Notes: a model not told the origin generated them from the sequence alone. A DNA stretch of 64,000 nucleotides from Actinopolymorpha rutila (GCF_013407855.1 NZ_JACBZH010000001.1:6842838-6906837), one strand, 5' to 3'; positions 40,857 through 49,955 are shown, counted from the stretch's first letter. A program made the numbers and translations.

Positions 40857-42380
40857 TCAGCCGCGGAACGCCGCGAACGCCAGCAGGGCCAGCGGCAGGC
40901 CGAGGGCGAGCACCCACGGCAGCCCGAAGACCAGCGGCACGATGCCGACGAGGGCGAAGTCCGGTCCGCGGAAGATCTGCGCCACGAACCCCGCCGGGAG
41001 CGCCCCGGCGGGGGTGGAGATGAGCGCGCCGTCGTAGCTGACCCGCTGCCGGGTCACCGAACGGATCCCGCCGGCGGCGATCGTCGCCGCGAGCGCGAGC
41101 CAGGTGACGGCGGCGGGTTCGGGTGCGGAGAACCCGAAGACGAGCATGGAGTTCCCGGTGACCGCGGGCAGCGCGGCCAGTGCCCACAGGACGGCCGCCG
41201 CCAGCAGGGGCGCCGCGAACGCGATCCGCAGCGGCCGGTCGGCGACGGGGAAGGCGCGCCGCAGCCCGGCCGAACGCGCGATGACGTGCAGGCCGCCGCC
41301 GAGGGGGCGCAGCGCGAGGTAGCCGACCACTACGGCGAGGAGCGGGGTCAGCGTGGGTACGCCGATCCGGTCCACGGCGTACGGCACCGCCAGCAGGCCG
41401 ACGGCCAGCGCCAGCCGCTGTGGTGAGCGCAGCGACCGCTGCGCCTCCCGTACGGCCACCCCGACCAGGCCGCTCCCGTGTCCGCGCAGGGTGCGCCCGG
41501 CGCCTCGTTGCCGGAATCTCCGGGCGACGAGCAGGTCGGAGACCATCGAGGTGTCCAGGGAGGCCGCCGCGCCGGCGAGGCCGGACAGGAGTTCGCCACC
41601 GGCGACGAGTTCCCGGCGCGGCAGCCGGCCGATCCGGCGGACGACTGCGGCCACCAGGGCGACGGCCACGACCGCCGCTACCGCCGCGCACGCGACCAGT
41701 GGGCCCGGCCGCGCCCACGCCGTCGACCACACCGCCCGGTCGAGGAGAAGCAGGGGTACGACGGCGAGGGTGGCGACCACCACCACGTCGCAGCCAATGC
41801 CCAGCGCCCGGCGTACCTTCGGCGCGCCCTGGGCGAGGATCGATGCCGCGACCGCGACCACGCCGACACCCGCACCGGCCAGCGCCCCCGCACCGATCGC
41901 GACCGGGTGGCTGGAGGTGAGCAACACGAGCACGGACACCAGCCCGGCGCCGAGGACGATCGCGCCCGCCATCAGCGCGGCCGCCGGCCGGAGCAGCAGC
42001 CCGCGCCGGTCGACCGGCGTACTCAGCAGGAAGGTTCCGGACGCCCGGCTGGCGACCATCGGCCCGAGTGCGACCAGCGTCCGCACCGCCAGCGCCAGCA
42101 CCGCCGCACCGAGCGGCAGCGGCAGCACCAGCCGGGCGTCCACGCAGCCCGGCCCGGAGCAGCGGGCGATCTCCAGCCAGGCCCGCGACAGCGTCGTACC
42201 GGCCATCGAGCCCACCATGAGCACCGCGAACAGCCACAGGTAGAGGTCGTCCAGCGCCTGCCCCAGCGTGCGGTTGGAGTGGTCGCGGCGGCGTTGCCGG
42301 AGCTCCCGCCGAAGGTGCCGCGACGTCGGCACGGTGATCGGACGGCCGGGAGTCGACGGTGCGCCGACCCGGGCGGTCAC
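40857..42380 (-). CDS. ABC transporter permease (DUF6297-like)
   Basis: A 507-aa polytopic membrane protein with about 12 hydrophobic helices. The N-terminus has a basic RHLRRELRQRRRDHSNRTLG segment before TM1 (LYLWLFAVLMVGSMAGTTLS). Cytoplasmic loops such as VSDLLVARRFRQRGAG and VREAQRSLRSPQRLA are basic. Size and context fit the ABC-exporter permeases annotated as DUF6297. The GTG at 42380 overlaps the TGA of the ATPase gene (GTGA), so the two are coupled and form one exporter with the upstream TetR. Substrate unknown. Confidence 0.8.
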   Translation of the reverse strand: MTARVGAPSTPGRPITVPTSRHLRRELRQRRRDHSNRTLGQALDDLYLWLFAVLMVGSMAGTTLSRAWLEIARCSGPGCVDARLVLPLPLGAAVLALAVRTLVALGPMVASRASGTFLLSTPVDRRGLLLRPAAALMAGAIVLGAGLVSVLVLLTSSHPVAIGAGALAGAGVGVVAVAASILAQGAPKVRRALGIGCDVVVVATLAVVPLLLLDRAVWSTAWARPGPLVACAAVAAVVAVALVAAVVRRIGRLPRRELVAGGELLSGLAGAAASLDTSMVSDLLVARRFRQRGAGRTLRGHGSGLVGVAVREAQRSLRSPQRLALAVGLLAVPYAVDRIGVPTLTPLLAVVVGYLALRPLGGGLHVIARSAGLRRAFPVADRPLRIAFAAPLLAAAVLWALAALPAVTGNSMLVFGFSAPEPAAVTWLALAATIAAGGIRSVTRQRVSYDGALISTPAGALPAGFVAQIFRGPDFALVGIVPLVFGLPWVLALGLPLALLAFAAFRG

Positions 42381-43012
42381 GCGTCGCCGCCGATGCGCAA
42401 CGTGTCGGTGGCGACCGCCTCGATCAGGTCCGGTGAGTGGCTGGCGAACACCACGGCCACCCCGGCGGCCAGGTCGGCGCGCAGTTTCTCTGCGAGCCAC
42501 TCCCGGCCCTCGACGTCCAGGCGCTGCTCGGGTTCGTCGAGCACCAGGAGCCGGCGCGGCCGGACGAACGCCGTGGCCAGCGCGAGCCGGTGCCGCTGCC
42601 CCGACGACAGCGTGCTGGGGAACTGCCGGTTGGTGCCGGCGATCCCGAGCTCGTGCAGGGTGTCGTCGACCACGTCCTCCGGGTCGGGTACGGCGTGCGC
42701 GCGGGCCAGCAGGTCGAGGTGCTCGGCGACGGTGAGGTCGGGGAAGAAGTCGATGTCGTCGAAGACGGTGGCCACGTCGCGGCGGATGTCGGCCGAGGTC
42801 TCCTCGTACGTCGCTCCGTCGAAGGTCACCGTGCCGCCGGAGGGTTTCTCCGCACCGGTGAGGCAGCGCAGCAGGGTGCTCTTGCCGGTGCCGTTGCGGC
42901 CCACCACGGCCAGCGCGGTGCCGGCGTTCACCTTGAACGACACCGCGTCCAGGACGACGTGCGCGCCGTACGCGTGGCGGAGCCCGTCGACGGCGAGCAG
43001 TGGCGCGGTCAT
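42377..43012 (-). CDS. ABC transporter ATP-binding protein
   Basis: A 211-aa ABC ATPase. Walker A is VVGRNGTGKSTLLRCL, the signature FPSTLSSGQRHRLALATAFV, Walker B RRLLVLDEP, and the switch His is in VVFASHSPDLIEAV. The D-loop is QRLDVEGRE. Its ATG overlaps the TGA of the TetR gene (ATGA) and its stop overlaps the permease start, a tight three-gene operon TetR-ATPase-permease. Acts at the inner face of the membrane to drive export by the DUF6297-like permease. Confidence 0.92.
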   Translation of the reverse strand: MTAPLLAVDGLRHAYGAHVVLDAVSFKVNAGTALAVVGRNGTGKSTLLRCLTGAEKPSGGTVTFDGATYEETSADIRRDVATVFDDIDFFPDLTVAEHLDLLARAHAVPDPEDVVDDTLHELGIAGTNRQFPSTLSSGQRHRLALATAFVRPRRLLVLDEPEQRLDVEGREWLAEKLRADLAAGVAVVFASHSPDLIEAVATDTLRIGGDA

Positions 43013-43683
43013 GCGGTCACCTTCTCCAGATCCAGGCTGTCGTCGATCTTGCCCAGCAGGTCGAGGAACGCCTGCTTCCCGGCCGCGACGTCGCCCTCGC
43101 CGGGCGGGGTGTCGACGGTCGCGGCGAACATGTCGGCGACCAGATCGAGGGTCTGGCCGAGAAGCGCGGGACCTGTCTCGGTCCCGGCACGGACCGGACC
43201 GATCATGATCATGCCCAGCGAGACCACGCCCATCAGATGGCCGAGCACCGCCGGGTCGACCTCGGCGCGGACCAGGCCGGCCGACCGCAGCCGCTCCACG
43301 AACCCTTCGCTCAGGGCCAGCCGCGGGCCACTCGGTCTGGGCGGGTCGCGGCGCAGGCGCGTGCCCAGCACCTCGACGTCGCGGGTGTAGAGCGCCCGCA
43401 GGAAGGGCCGGTCCAGGAGTTCGGCGGTGCAGTGGTGGTAGATCCGGGACAGTCGCCCGCCCTGCTCGTCGGCCTCCACGCGCGCGGCGGCGGCCCGCAG
43501 ATAGGCCCGCAACTCGTGCCGGACCAGCGCCTCGATCAGGGCGTCCTTGCTCTGGAACTCCAGATAGATCGCGCCTTTGGAGATGCCGGCGGCCCGGGCG
43601 ATCTCGTCCACCGTGGTCTTGGCCACCCCGAACCGCACGAAGAGTTCGGCGGCAGCGGCCAGCACGCGTTCGGTCCGATCCAT
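43009..43683 (-). CDS. TetR family transcriptional regulator
   Basis: A 224-aa repressor. The HTH is DRTERVLAAAAELFVRFGVA, then KTTVDEIARAAGISKGAIYL. The ligand domain has a polar middle (DVEVLGTRLRRDPPRPSGPR) and hydrophobic helices (HLMGVVSLGMIMIGPV). First gene of the operon with the ABC ATPase and permease. The palindrome TGACCGG-N10-CCGGTCA at 43717-43740, just upstream, is a probable autoregulatory operator. ATG 43683. Inducer probably an exported compound. Confidence 0.9.
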   Translation of the reverse strand: MDRTERVLAAAAELFVRFGVAKTTVDEIARAAGISKGAIYLEFQSKDALIEALVRHELRAYLRAAAARVEADEQGGRLSRIYHHCTAELLDRPFLRALYTRDVEVLGTRLRRDPPRPSGPRLALSEGFVERLRSAGLVRAEVDPAVLGHLMGVVSLGMIMIGPVRAGTETGPALLGQTLDLVADMFAATVDTPPGEGDVAAGKQAFLDLLGKIDDSLDLEKVTA

Positions 43684-43716
43684 CCCGCTCCCATGATCAC
43701 CCGCTGCCCCACCAGC

Positions 43717-43740
43717 TGACCGGTTAGGCTCATCCGGTCA
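43717..43740. promoter_or_regulatory. Palindromic operator upstream of the TetR-ABC operon
   Basis: TGACCGG (43717-43723) and CCGGTCA (43734-43740) are 7-bp inverted arms with a 10-nt spacer. The site overlaps the stop codon of the MMPL gene and lies 34 nt before the TetR start. Confidence 0.6.
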
Positions 43741-46080
43741 GAAGGTACCAGCCCTCGCCCGGTCCTCCTCAGGGTCGGTCTCCGGGTCGGTCTCGGCGCC
43801 CGTCTCGGCACCCGCCGCGCCGGGGCCGGTTTCCGACGGACCCTCCAGCGCCAGCCTGTGGGCAAGCCTGGCCAGCGGCCTGGGGGCCCACCAGGCGGCG
43901 CCGCCGAGCAGCGCGAGCACCGCCGGCACCAGCAGCCCTCGTACGATCGTGGCGTCCACGGCGATCGCGATCAGCATGCCGAGCCCGATCAGCTTCATGA
44001 ACTTCAGCCCACTCAGCGCGAACGCGCCCACCACCACGGCCAGGAGCAGGGCCGCGGCGCTGATCAGCCCGCCGGTACGCCCGAGGCCGATGACCACCGC
44101 CTCCTTCGCCGACGCACCCGATCGGTAGGCCTCGGCGATCCGGGACAGCAGGAACAGCTCGTAGTCGGTGGACAGCCCGAACAGCACGGCCAGCATCAGC
44201 ACCGGGATGGACGCGTCGATCGGCCCGGTCTCGGTGTTCAGCAGGCCGATCAGGTGGCCGTCCTGGAAGATCCACACCACGGCGCCGAAGGACGCGGTGA
44301 GCGACAACGCCGAGAGCACGACCGCCTTCACGGGTACGACGACCGACCCGAACGCCAGGAACAACAACACCAGGACCGCGCCCGCGAGCACGGCGAGCAT
44401 CCACGGCATCCGGTCGCCGATGGCGTGCAACGAGTCGACCAGCGACGCGGTGGGGCCGCCGACCAGCACCTCGTCGACCCCCGCGGGTGGGGCGAGGTCG
44501 CGTACCTTCCGGATCGACTCCTGCGCGGCCGCGCCCTGCGGGTCGCCGTCGACCTGCGCGGCGAGCACCACCCGGTCACCCTTGCCGCCGAGCGGGGCGA
44601 CCTGTCCCATGCCGGGCACCGCCGAGACGTCGGCGGCGAACTTCCGGACCACCTGCCGGCCCGGCGCGCGGCCGTCCGCACCGACGAGGACCACCTGGGC
44701 GGAGTCGGTGGACGCGGCCGGCAGCCGGTCGCGCACCTGTTCGGTGGCCGTACGCACCGGATTGCCCTTGGGCAGCACCGAGGCGTCCACCTCGCCGTAC
44801 TCCGCCCGCAGGAACGGCGTACCCGCGAGCAGCAGCGCGCCGATCACGACCACCGCCACCAGCGCGGGTTGCCGCATCACCACCCGGCCGATCCGGCCCC
44901 AGCCGCGCTCGGTCCGGACAGCGGACCGCGCGTGCCGGCCGATGCCGCGGAGGCGGCCGGCTCGCCGGTTCCGTCCCCACGGGACCGCCAGCGCGTCGAC
45001 CCGGTAGCCCAGGACGGCGAGCAGCGCGGGCAGCACGGTGACGGCGGACAGCGCGGACACGATGACCGCGGCGATCCCGCCCAGGCCGATCGAGCGCAGC
45101 ATCCCCTGCGGGAACACCAGCAGCCCGGACAAAGCGGCCGCCACCGTGAGACCGGAGACCAGGACGGTGCGGCCGGAGGTGCGCATCGCCACCGCCAGGG
45201 CGGCCCGGACGCGCTCGCGGTCCGCGTTCCTGTCGGCGCCCCGCCCTGACTCGGCTCCGGCTCCGGCGTGGGCGCCGGCTCCGGCGTGCAACTCCTCCCG
45301 GAACCGGCTGACCAGGAACAACCCGTAGTCGATGGCCAGCCCGAGGCCCAGCAACGTCACGATGTTCATCGCGAACACCGACACGTCGGTGAACGCCGAG
45401 AGCACCCACAGCACGCCGAGCGCGCCGACGATGCCGATCCCGCCCACGACCAGCGGCAGGCCGGCCGCGACCAGGCCGCCGAAGACCACCACGAGCAGGG
45501 CCAGCAGGACGGGGAACGAGACGAGTTCGGCCCGCTTCAGGTCGCTCTCGGTCTGTGCGTTGACCGCGACCCCCATCGCCGCCCAGCCGCTGAACCGCAC
45601 GGTCAGGCCGCGTACGCCGTACGTCGCGCCGGTCTCGCCGTCGAGCTCCCGCTGGATCGTCTTCCAGTCACCCAGCTGGTCGCCCTTGTCGGTGGTCTCC
45701 AGCCGGATGCCCACCGCGCCGGTACGCCCGTCGTGGGACAGCTGCGCCGGCTGCTGCCACCAGCCGGTCGCACCGGCCACCTTGCCGGCGGGCAGGCCGG
45801 CGACCTTCCGCTGGACGGCCCGCATGGTCGCGGGGTCGCGCAGCGACTGCCCCGCGGGCACCGTGTAGACGGCCAGGGCGTCCACGCCGTGGTCACCGAG
45901 CGTCTTGGTCACGGCTGCGTCCGCGCGTACGGACTCGCTTCCGGGCACCTCGTACCCGCCCTGGTCGAGCCGGCCGGTGAGCGTCGTCGACGCGACTCCG
46001 GCGAGCACGGCGAGGGCCGCCGCCACCGAAAGAATCCACCAGCGACGTCGCACGACCAGCCCCGCCCAGCGTGCGAGCAT
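43738..46080 (-). CDS. MMPL family RND transporter
   Basis: A 780-aa membrane protein with 11-12 helices in two repeats, each followed by a large extracytoplasmic domain (about 35-185 and 420-555). The proton-relay Asp-Tyr pairs are in GLAIDYGLFLVSRF (first half) and STDYELFLLSRI (second). A Gly/Ala-rich insert (HAGAGAHAGAGAESGRGADR) sits in the first cytoplasmic loop. Length is typical for actinobacterial MMPL exporters of lipids or drugs. ATG 46080 has GGAGG 5 nt upstream. Divergent from a TetR gene across a 27-bp operator-like repeat, which probably controls it. Confidence 0.92.
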   Translation of the reverse strand: MLARWAGLVVRRRWWILSVAAALAVLAGVASTTLTGRLDQGGYEVPGSESVRADAAVTKTLGDHGVDALAVYTVPAGQSLRDPATMRAVQRKVAGLPAGKVAGATGWWQQPAQLSHDGRTGAVGIRLETTDKGDQLGDWKTIQRELDGETGATYGVRGLTVRFSGWAAMGVAVNAQTESDLKRAELVSFPVLLALLVVVFGGLVAAGLPLVVGGIGIVGALGVLWVLSAFTDVSVFAMNIVTLLGLGLAIDYGLFLVSRFREELHAGAGAHAGAGAESGRGADRNADRERVRAALAVAMRTSGRTVLVSGLTVAAALSGLLVFPQGMLRSIGLGGIAAVIVSALSAVTVLPALLAVLGYRVDALAVPWGRNRRAGRLRGIGRHARSAVRTERGWGRIGRVVMRQPALVAVVVIGALLLAGTPFLRAEYGEVDASVLPKGNPVRTATEQVRDRLPAASTDSAQVVLVGADGRAPGRQVVRKFAADVSAVPGMGQVAPLGGKGDRVVLAAQVDGDPQGAAAQESIRKVRDLAPPAGVDEVLVGGPTASLVDSLHAIGDRMPWMLAVLAGAVLVLLFLAFGSVVVPVKAVVLSALSLTASFGAVVWIFQDGHLIGLLNTETGPIDASIPVLMLAVLFGLSTDYELFLLSRIAEAYRSGASAKEAVVIGLGRTGGLISAAALLLAVVVGAFALSGLKFMKLIGLGMLIAIAVDATIVRGLLVPAVLALLGGAAWWAPRPLARLAHRLALEGPSETGPGAAGAETGAETDPETDPEEDRARAGTF

Positions 46081-46107
46081 GGAGACCTCCGGAATGCGGA
46101 AAATGTG

Positions 46108-46134
46108 ACGATCCTAAACTTGCTAAAGGATCGT
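46108..46134. promoter_or_regulatory. Inverted repeat in the MMPL-TetR divergent promoter
   Basis: ACGATCCT (46108-46115) and AGGATCGT (46127-46134) are perfect 8-bp arms with an 11-nt AT-rich spacer that probably contains a -10 element. It is the probable operator of the adjacent TetR. Confidence 0.75.
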
Positions 46135-46159
46135 AACGAATGACGAGGTGACCAACGAC

Positions 46160-47140
46160 ATGAGAGCGGCCACATCACCACGTGGTCCCCGTCTGTCCTC
46201 GTCCACTCACCCTGCGACTCCCGCCCCCGGTGGCGCCCGGCCGAGCCGCCGGGAGCTGCGCCGGCGAGAGCTCCTCGCCGACATCGGCGCCGCCGTCCGC
46301 GAGCTGGTCGTGGCCGAGGGGCAACCGGCGGTGACCATGGCCGCGGTCGCCGCCCGGTTGGGAGTCACCGCGCCCGCCCTCTACCGCTACGCGCCGCAGG
46401 GACGCACCGGCCTGCTCGACCTGGGCTGCGCGTCGGTCGCGCACGAGGTCAGCGCGGCCCTGCGTGACTACCGGGCCTCGCTGGGCCCCGACCCGCTCGA
46501 CCAGTCGGTCGGCATCTGCCGGGCGTTCCGCCGCTGGTCGCTGGAGCACCGCGCGGAGTTCGCCCTGCTCTTCGCGCACCCGGCCGACCACCTCAACCAG
46601 CTCACGCTTCGCACCGGGACACCGCCCGGCGACGCGGCCGGTGACACGGCCGGCGACGCCGATGGGGACGCCGATGGGGACGCCGATGGCGGCCCCGACG
46701 GCGGCCCCGACGGGGGTGTCGAAGCCGAGGTGATCGAGGCCGTCCACGACCTCGCCTGGGTCTTCGAGGAGACGATGCTGCGGCTGTGGGCTGCCCGGCC
46801 GTTCAACGTACCCGCCGACGAGACCCTGCCGGCGGCGCTGCGTACCAGCCTCACCGGCTACCGCGACGAGGTGCTCAGCCGCGCCCGGGCGGCCGGCGTC
46901 GCCGTCGACTCACTTCCGGTCGCCGCGATCTCCGCCCTGCTGCAGTGCTGGGTACGGGTGTACGGCCTGATCTCGATGGAGACGTTCGGACACCTGGCAC
47001 ACATCGGTGGCGACTCCGAGCCGTTGTTCGAGTCCGTACTCGACGAGCTGACCCGCGTCGCCGGCGCGGCTCCGGCTCCCACTCCCGGGGCCGAGGCGCC
47101 GCCGGAGTCAGTCCTCGACGCTGCCTCCGAGAACGAGTGA
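46160..47140 (+). CDS. TetR family regulator with an Asp-Gly repeat insert
   Basis: A 326-aa regulator, longer than most TetR proteins. After a Pro/Ser-rich leader, the HTH is LLADIGAAVRELVVAEGQPA, then VTMAAVAARLGVTAPALYRY. The C-terminal TetR_C_13-like domain ends about residue 300. Inserted in it is AGDTAGDADGDADGDADGGP DGGPDGG, encoded by a 12-bp repeat (46655-46690). The DxDGD pattern resembles Ca-binding loops, though this may be chance. ATG 46160 follows GAGGTG by about 10 nt; GTG 46148 is an alternative. Its 3' end overlaps the next gene's 3' end by 33 bp. Confidence 0.87.
   Translation: MRAATSPRGPRLSSSTHPATPAPGGARPSRRELRRRELLADIGAAVRELVVAEGQPAVTMAAVAARLGVTAPALYRYAPQGRTGLLDLGCASVAHEVSAALRDYRASLGPDPLDQSVGICRAFRRWSLEHRAEFALLFAHPADHLNQLTLRTGTPPGDAAGDTAGDADGDADGDADGGPDGGPDGGVEAEVIEAVHDLAWVFEETMLRLWAARPFNVPADETLPAALRTSLTGYRDEVLSRARAAGVAVDSLPVAAISALLQCWVRVYGLISMETFGHLAHIGGDSEPLFESVLDELTRVAGAAPAPTPGAEAPPESVLDAASENE
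46655..46690. repeat. 12-bp tandem repeat x3 inside the TetR gene
   Basis: GACGCCGATGGG occurs three times in frame and encodes repeated Asp-Ala-Asp-Gly. A related 12-bp unit (GGCGGCCCCGAC) occurs twice directly after it. Confidence 0.8.
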
Positions 47141-48904
47141 CAGGGTCGCCCCCGCACCCTCGGCCAGCCGGACCGGCACGCCCCAGTCCTGCTGGTGGAT
47201 GTGGCACATCGGGTGTTCGGCGTCCGCGTCGCAGCTGGCCGCCGTGGCCGCCACGTGCAGGACACCGTCGCCGACGGCGGCGTCCAGGACCAGCCGCCGG
47301 CTGAGGTCGGTGCCACTGCCCTCCCCCTCGCGCAGCAACGCCGGCGGGGTCGCGGACACGAACAACCGGGTCGCCGGGCCGGCGGTGTCGTCCAGCTTCT
47401 GCCCCGGCGGCGGCTCGAACTCCACCAGCAGCTCCACCGCGCCGGGCGCGACCGTCGTCACCGGGCGCTGGGTCTGGTGGGCGAACTCACGTACGGATCG
47501 CACCTGCCCACCGAGCGGGAACCTCGCCACCCGGCGCGCGGCGGACTCCACCACGACCAGCGTGTCCCCGTCGACCACGGCGCCGCTCGGCTCGACCAGG
47601 CCGGCGAGCAGGGTCGTCACCGTGTTCGCCGCGGGGTCGTACCGGCGGACCGCGCCGTTGTAGGTGTCGAGGACCGCGACCGAGTCGTCGGGCAGCACCG
47701 TCACCCCGAGCGGGTGCTGCAGCAAGGCCTGGCCGGCCGAACCGTCCCGCAGGCCGAAGTCGAACAGGCCGGTGCCCACCACCGTGTGCACCTCGCCGTC
47801 CTCGACGTAGCGCAGGGCGGAGGTCTCGGCGTCGGCCAGCCACAGCCGGCGCCCGTCAGCGGAAACCGCGAGGCCGGACGTCTGGGCGAACCACGCCTCC
47901 GGCAGCGGCCCGTCGGCCAGCCCCTCGTTGGTCGTACCCGCGACCGGACGCACCTCCCGGCTCGCCGGGTCGAACGTCCACAGCTGGTGGATCCCCGCCA
48001 TCGCCACCCAGACCTGACCGGCGTACCACGCCACGTCCCAGGGGCTGGACAACGCGCCCACCCCGTCGCCGCGCATCCACTGCGTGCCGTTGCCGGCGAG
48101 GGTGTGCACCTGACCGGTCGACAGGCTTACGCCGCGCAGGGCGTGGTTGGCGGTGTCGGCGACCACCACGTCGTACCCCGCGGCCGCGGCGACCTCGGGC
48201 GGAAGGAGACACAGGCCGTTCGGCTCGCGGAAGGCCGCCTCGTGCTGGCCGCCGTCGAGGAAGCCGCGCTCGCCGGTGCCGATCCGGTGGACAACGGTCT
48301 CCAGGTCGGGCGCCAGGACGGCCAGGCTGTGCGCGCCCGCGTCGGCCACCAGCAGGTTGCCGTCGGGCAGCGGGACCGCCTTGGCGGGGAAGCGCAGCGC
48401 GGTGTCCGGCGGGGGCGGCGGGACGTACGGCGAGGAGTCCCTGCGCAGGGTCGCCCGGGCGTCGTGGGCGGGGACGAGTTCGGCCAGCAGGGCGTCCAGC
48501 GCGTGGGCGTGGCCCTCGCCGGAGTACTGCGCGACGACGTACCCCTCCGGGTCGACCAGCGTGAGCGTCGGCCAGGCCCGCGCGGTGTACGCCTGCCAGG
48601 TGGTCAGGTCCGGGTCGTCGAGAACCGGGTGGCGGACGGCGTACCGCTCGATCGCGGACCGGACGGCCACCTCCTCCGCCTCGTGGGCGAACTTCGGCGA
48701 ATGCACGCCCACCACGACCAGCACGTCGGAGTACTTCTCCTCCAGCGGCCGCAGCTCGTCCAGGACGTGCAGGCAGTTGACACAACAAAAAGTCCAGAAA
48801 TCCAGCAGCAGGAAGCGCCCCCGGAAGTCGGCCAGCTCGTACTCCCGACCGCCGGTGTTCAGCCAGCCACCACGTCCGACCAGCTCAGGGGCACGTATCC
48901 GCAT
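47108..48904 (-). CDS. Thioredoxin-fold protein with NHL-repeat propeller (NHLRC2-like)
   Basis: A 598-aa protein. The N-terminal thioredoxin/TlpA-like domain starts RAPELVGRGGWLNTGGREYE and has the redox motif FWTFCCVNCLHVL, with CxxC at Cys41 and Cys44. From about 180 to 500 a beta-propeller of NHL repeats follows (for example RFPAKAVPLPDGNLLVADAG and HPLGVTVLPDDSVAVLDTYN), then a C-terminal beta domain. The domain order equals human NHLRC2 and bacterial homologues of unknown function. No signal peptide, so cytoplasmic. ATG 48904 is 7 nt after TAGGTT (48917-48912), a leaderless start. The 3' end overlaps the TetR gene tail. Confidence 0.9.
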   Translation of the reverse strand: MRIRAPELVGRGGWLNTGGREYELADFRGRFLLLDFWTFCCVNCLHVLDELRPLEEKYSDVLVVVGVHSPKFAHEAEEVAVRSAIERYAVRHPVLDDPDLTTWQAYTARAWPTLTLVDPEGYVVAQYSGEGHAHALDALLAELVPAHDARATLRRDSSPYVPPPPPDTALRFPAKAVPLPDGNLLVADAGAHSLAVLAPDLETVVHRIGTGERGFLDGGQHEAAFREPNGLCLLPPEVAAAAGYDVVVADTANHALRGVSLSTGQVHTLAGNGTQWMRGDGVGALSSPWDVAWYAGQVWVAMAGIHQLWTFDPASREVRPVAGTTNEGLADGPLPEAWFAQTSGLAVSADGRRLWLADAETSALRYVEDGEVHTVVGTGLFDFGLRDGSAGQALLQHPLGVTVLPDDSVAVLDTYNGAVRRYDPAANTVTTLLAGLVEPSGAVVDGDTLVVVESAARRVARFPLGGQVRSVREFAHQTQRPVTTVAPGAVELLVEFEPPPGQKLDDTAGPATRLFVSATPPALLREGEGSGTDLSRRLVLDAAVGDGVLHVAATAASCDADAEHPMCHIHQQDWGVPVRLAEGAGATLSLVLGGSVED

Positions 48905-49205
48905 GCCGCTCAACCTACTTGACCAGGTGAGCGACCATATGTCCCGCCTGGCGGGATGCTCGGGCCTCGCCGCTCGGGGGCTCCGGGCTCAGGCGCGCCC
49001 CGACGGCGTGTGAGCGCGGACAGGTGGGGCCGCCGACGGCTTTCCACAGGCGGTCGTTGTCCACAGGTCGGCGCCCGCAGGACCTCGGCCGGAGGGTCCG
49101 GCCGACTACAGTGCCCGTTGGTCTTTGCCGAGCCGGTCCAGTGCGACAGGGGCTCGGTCTTCGGGTGCTGGTCGAGCGAGAACGAGCGGGAAGAGGTGTG
49201 CGCCG
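48905..49205. other. Divergent intergenic region with palindrome and DnaA box
   Basis: There is no gene. TCCCGCC-T-GGCGGGA (48942-48956) is a perfect 7-bp-arm palindrome about 40 nt upstream of the NHL gene and may be its operator. TTGTCCACA (49057-49065) is an exact actinobacterial DnaA box, with CTTTCCACA at 49040-49048 nearby. Confidence 0.5.
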
Positions 49206-49850
49206 ATGTCGCGAGCCGGGAGAGCGGGTTGGCTCGTGCTGGTAGCGACCGGAGCGCTGCTCGCCGGATGCGGAGCGCCCGGGGTGCACCCGGTGAGTCT
49301 CGCCGAGCGCCCGCCGAAGGCTCCGCCGAGCCGCTCGCCCCAGCCCGGCGAACCGTCCACGTCGACGCCTGATCCCACGCCGACGGGGAAGCAGGAGTCA
49401 CCCTCCTCCGGCACCCTGCAGGTGACCTGCGCGACTCTCGCGTTCACGTTGCCGTCGTCGTGGACGGCGAAGGACACGACGGACGGCGCGACCTACACCG
49501 TGTCCGCCGACGCCGGCGGCGGAGAGGTGAGTGTGTCCGGGAGGTACTACACGGGTGAGCGGGCGCAGCAGTCGCAGGAGGACCTGCGGGCGGTCGTACG
49601 CGGCACCGACGGTGTGACCCTGCAACGCGACACCGACAACCAGGTCGTCGGCAAGCTGAGCGTGCAGCGCGGCACCGAGTGGCGTTATGCGCAGGCCTTT
49701 CCCGACGTACGGAGCGAGGTCGTGAAGATCACCTACGCCCCGGCCGACGGCGCCTCCGACGAAGCGGTCAGCCAGACGACCGACCTGTTGCAGAACGCCG
49801 TCGGCAAGCTGGAGATCACCGACCCCGGCAGGTGTGACCAGGGCAATTAG
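49206..49850 (+). CDS. Putative lipoprotein
   Basis: A 214-aa exported protein. The signal peptide ends in the lipobox LLAGC (Cys about 21). A Pro/Ser/Thr-rich linker of about 45 residues follows (PPKAPPSRSPQPGEPSTSTP), then a small alpha/beta domain of about 140 residues with VTCATLAFTLPSSWTAKDTT and GTEWRYAQAFPDVRSEVVKI. The domain looks like the fold of secreted PsbP/LpqN-like proteins of actinobacteria, but this is only a resemblance. ATG 49206 has GAAGAGG about 10 nt upstream. Function unknown. Confidence 0.8.
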   Translation: MSRAGRAGWLVLVATGALLAGCGAPGVHPVSLAERPPKAPPSRSPQPGEPSTSTPDPTPTGKQESPSSGTLQVTCATLAFTLPSSWTAKDTTDGATYTVSADAGGGEVSVSGRYYTGERAQQSQEDLRAVVRGTDGVTLQRDTDNQVVGKLSVQRGTEWRYAQAFPDVRSEVVKITYAPADGASDEAVSQTTDLLQNAVGKLEITDPGRCDQGN

Positions 49851-49955
49851 GGTCCCCGCAACAGTCTGGCCTGCGACGACCGCGGGGCGGACCCGAAGAG
49901 TCCGCCCCGCGGTCACACGCTCAGCTCGACCCGGTCCTCAGATCGGGCTCGGTGC

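Noticed and set aside
41353..43390. Long plus-strand frames opposite the ABC transporter operon
   Set aside because: Antisense to strongly supported genes (Walker A, LSSGQ, TetR HTH). Composition typical of shadows.
49040..49065. Possible replication origin because of DnaA boxes
   Set aside because: Only one exact box and one near box, no AT-rich unwinding region, and none of dnaA, dnaN, parAB or rpmH nearby.
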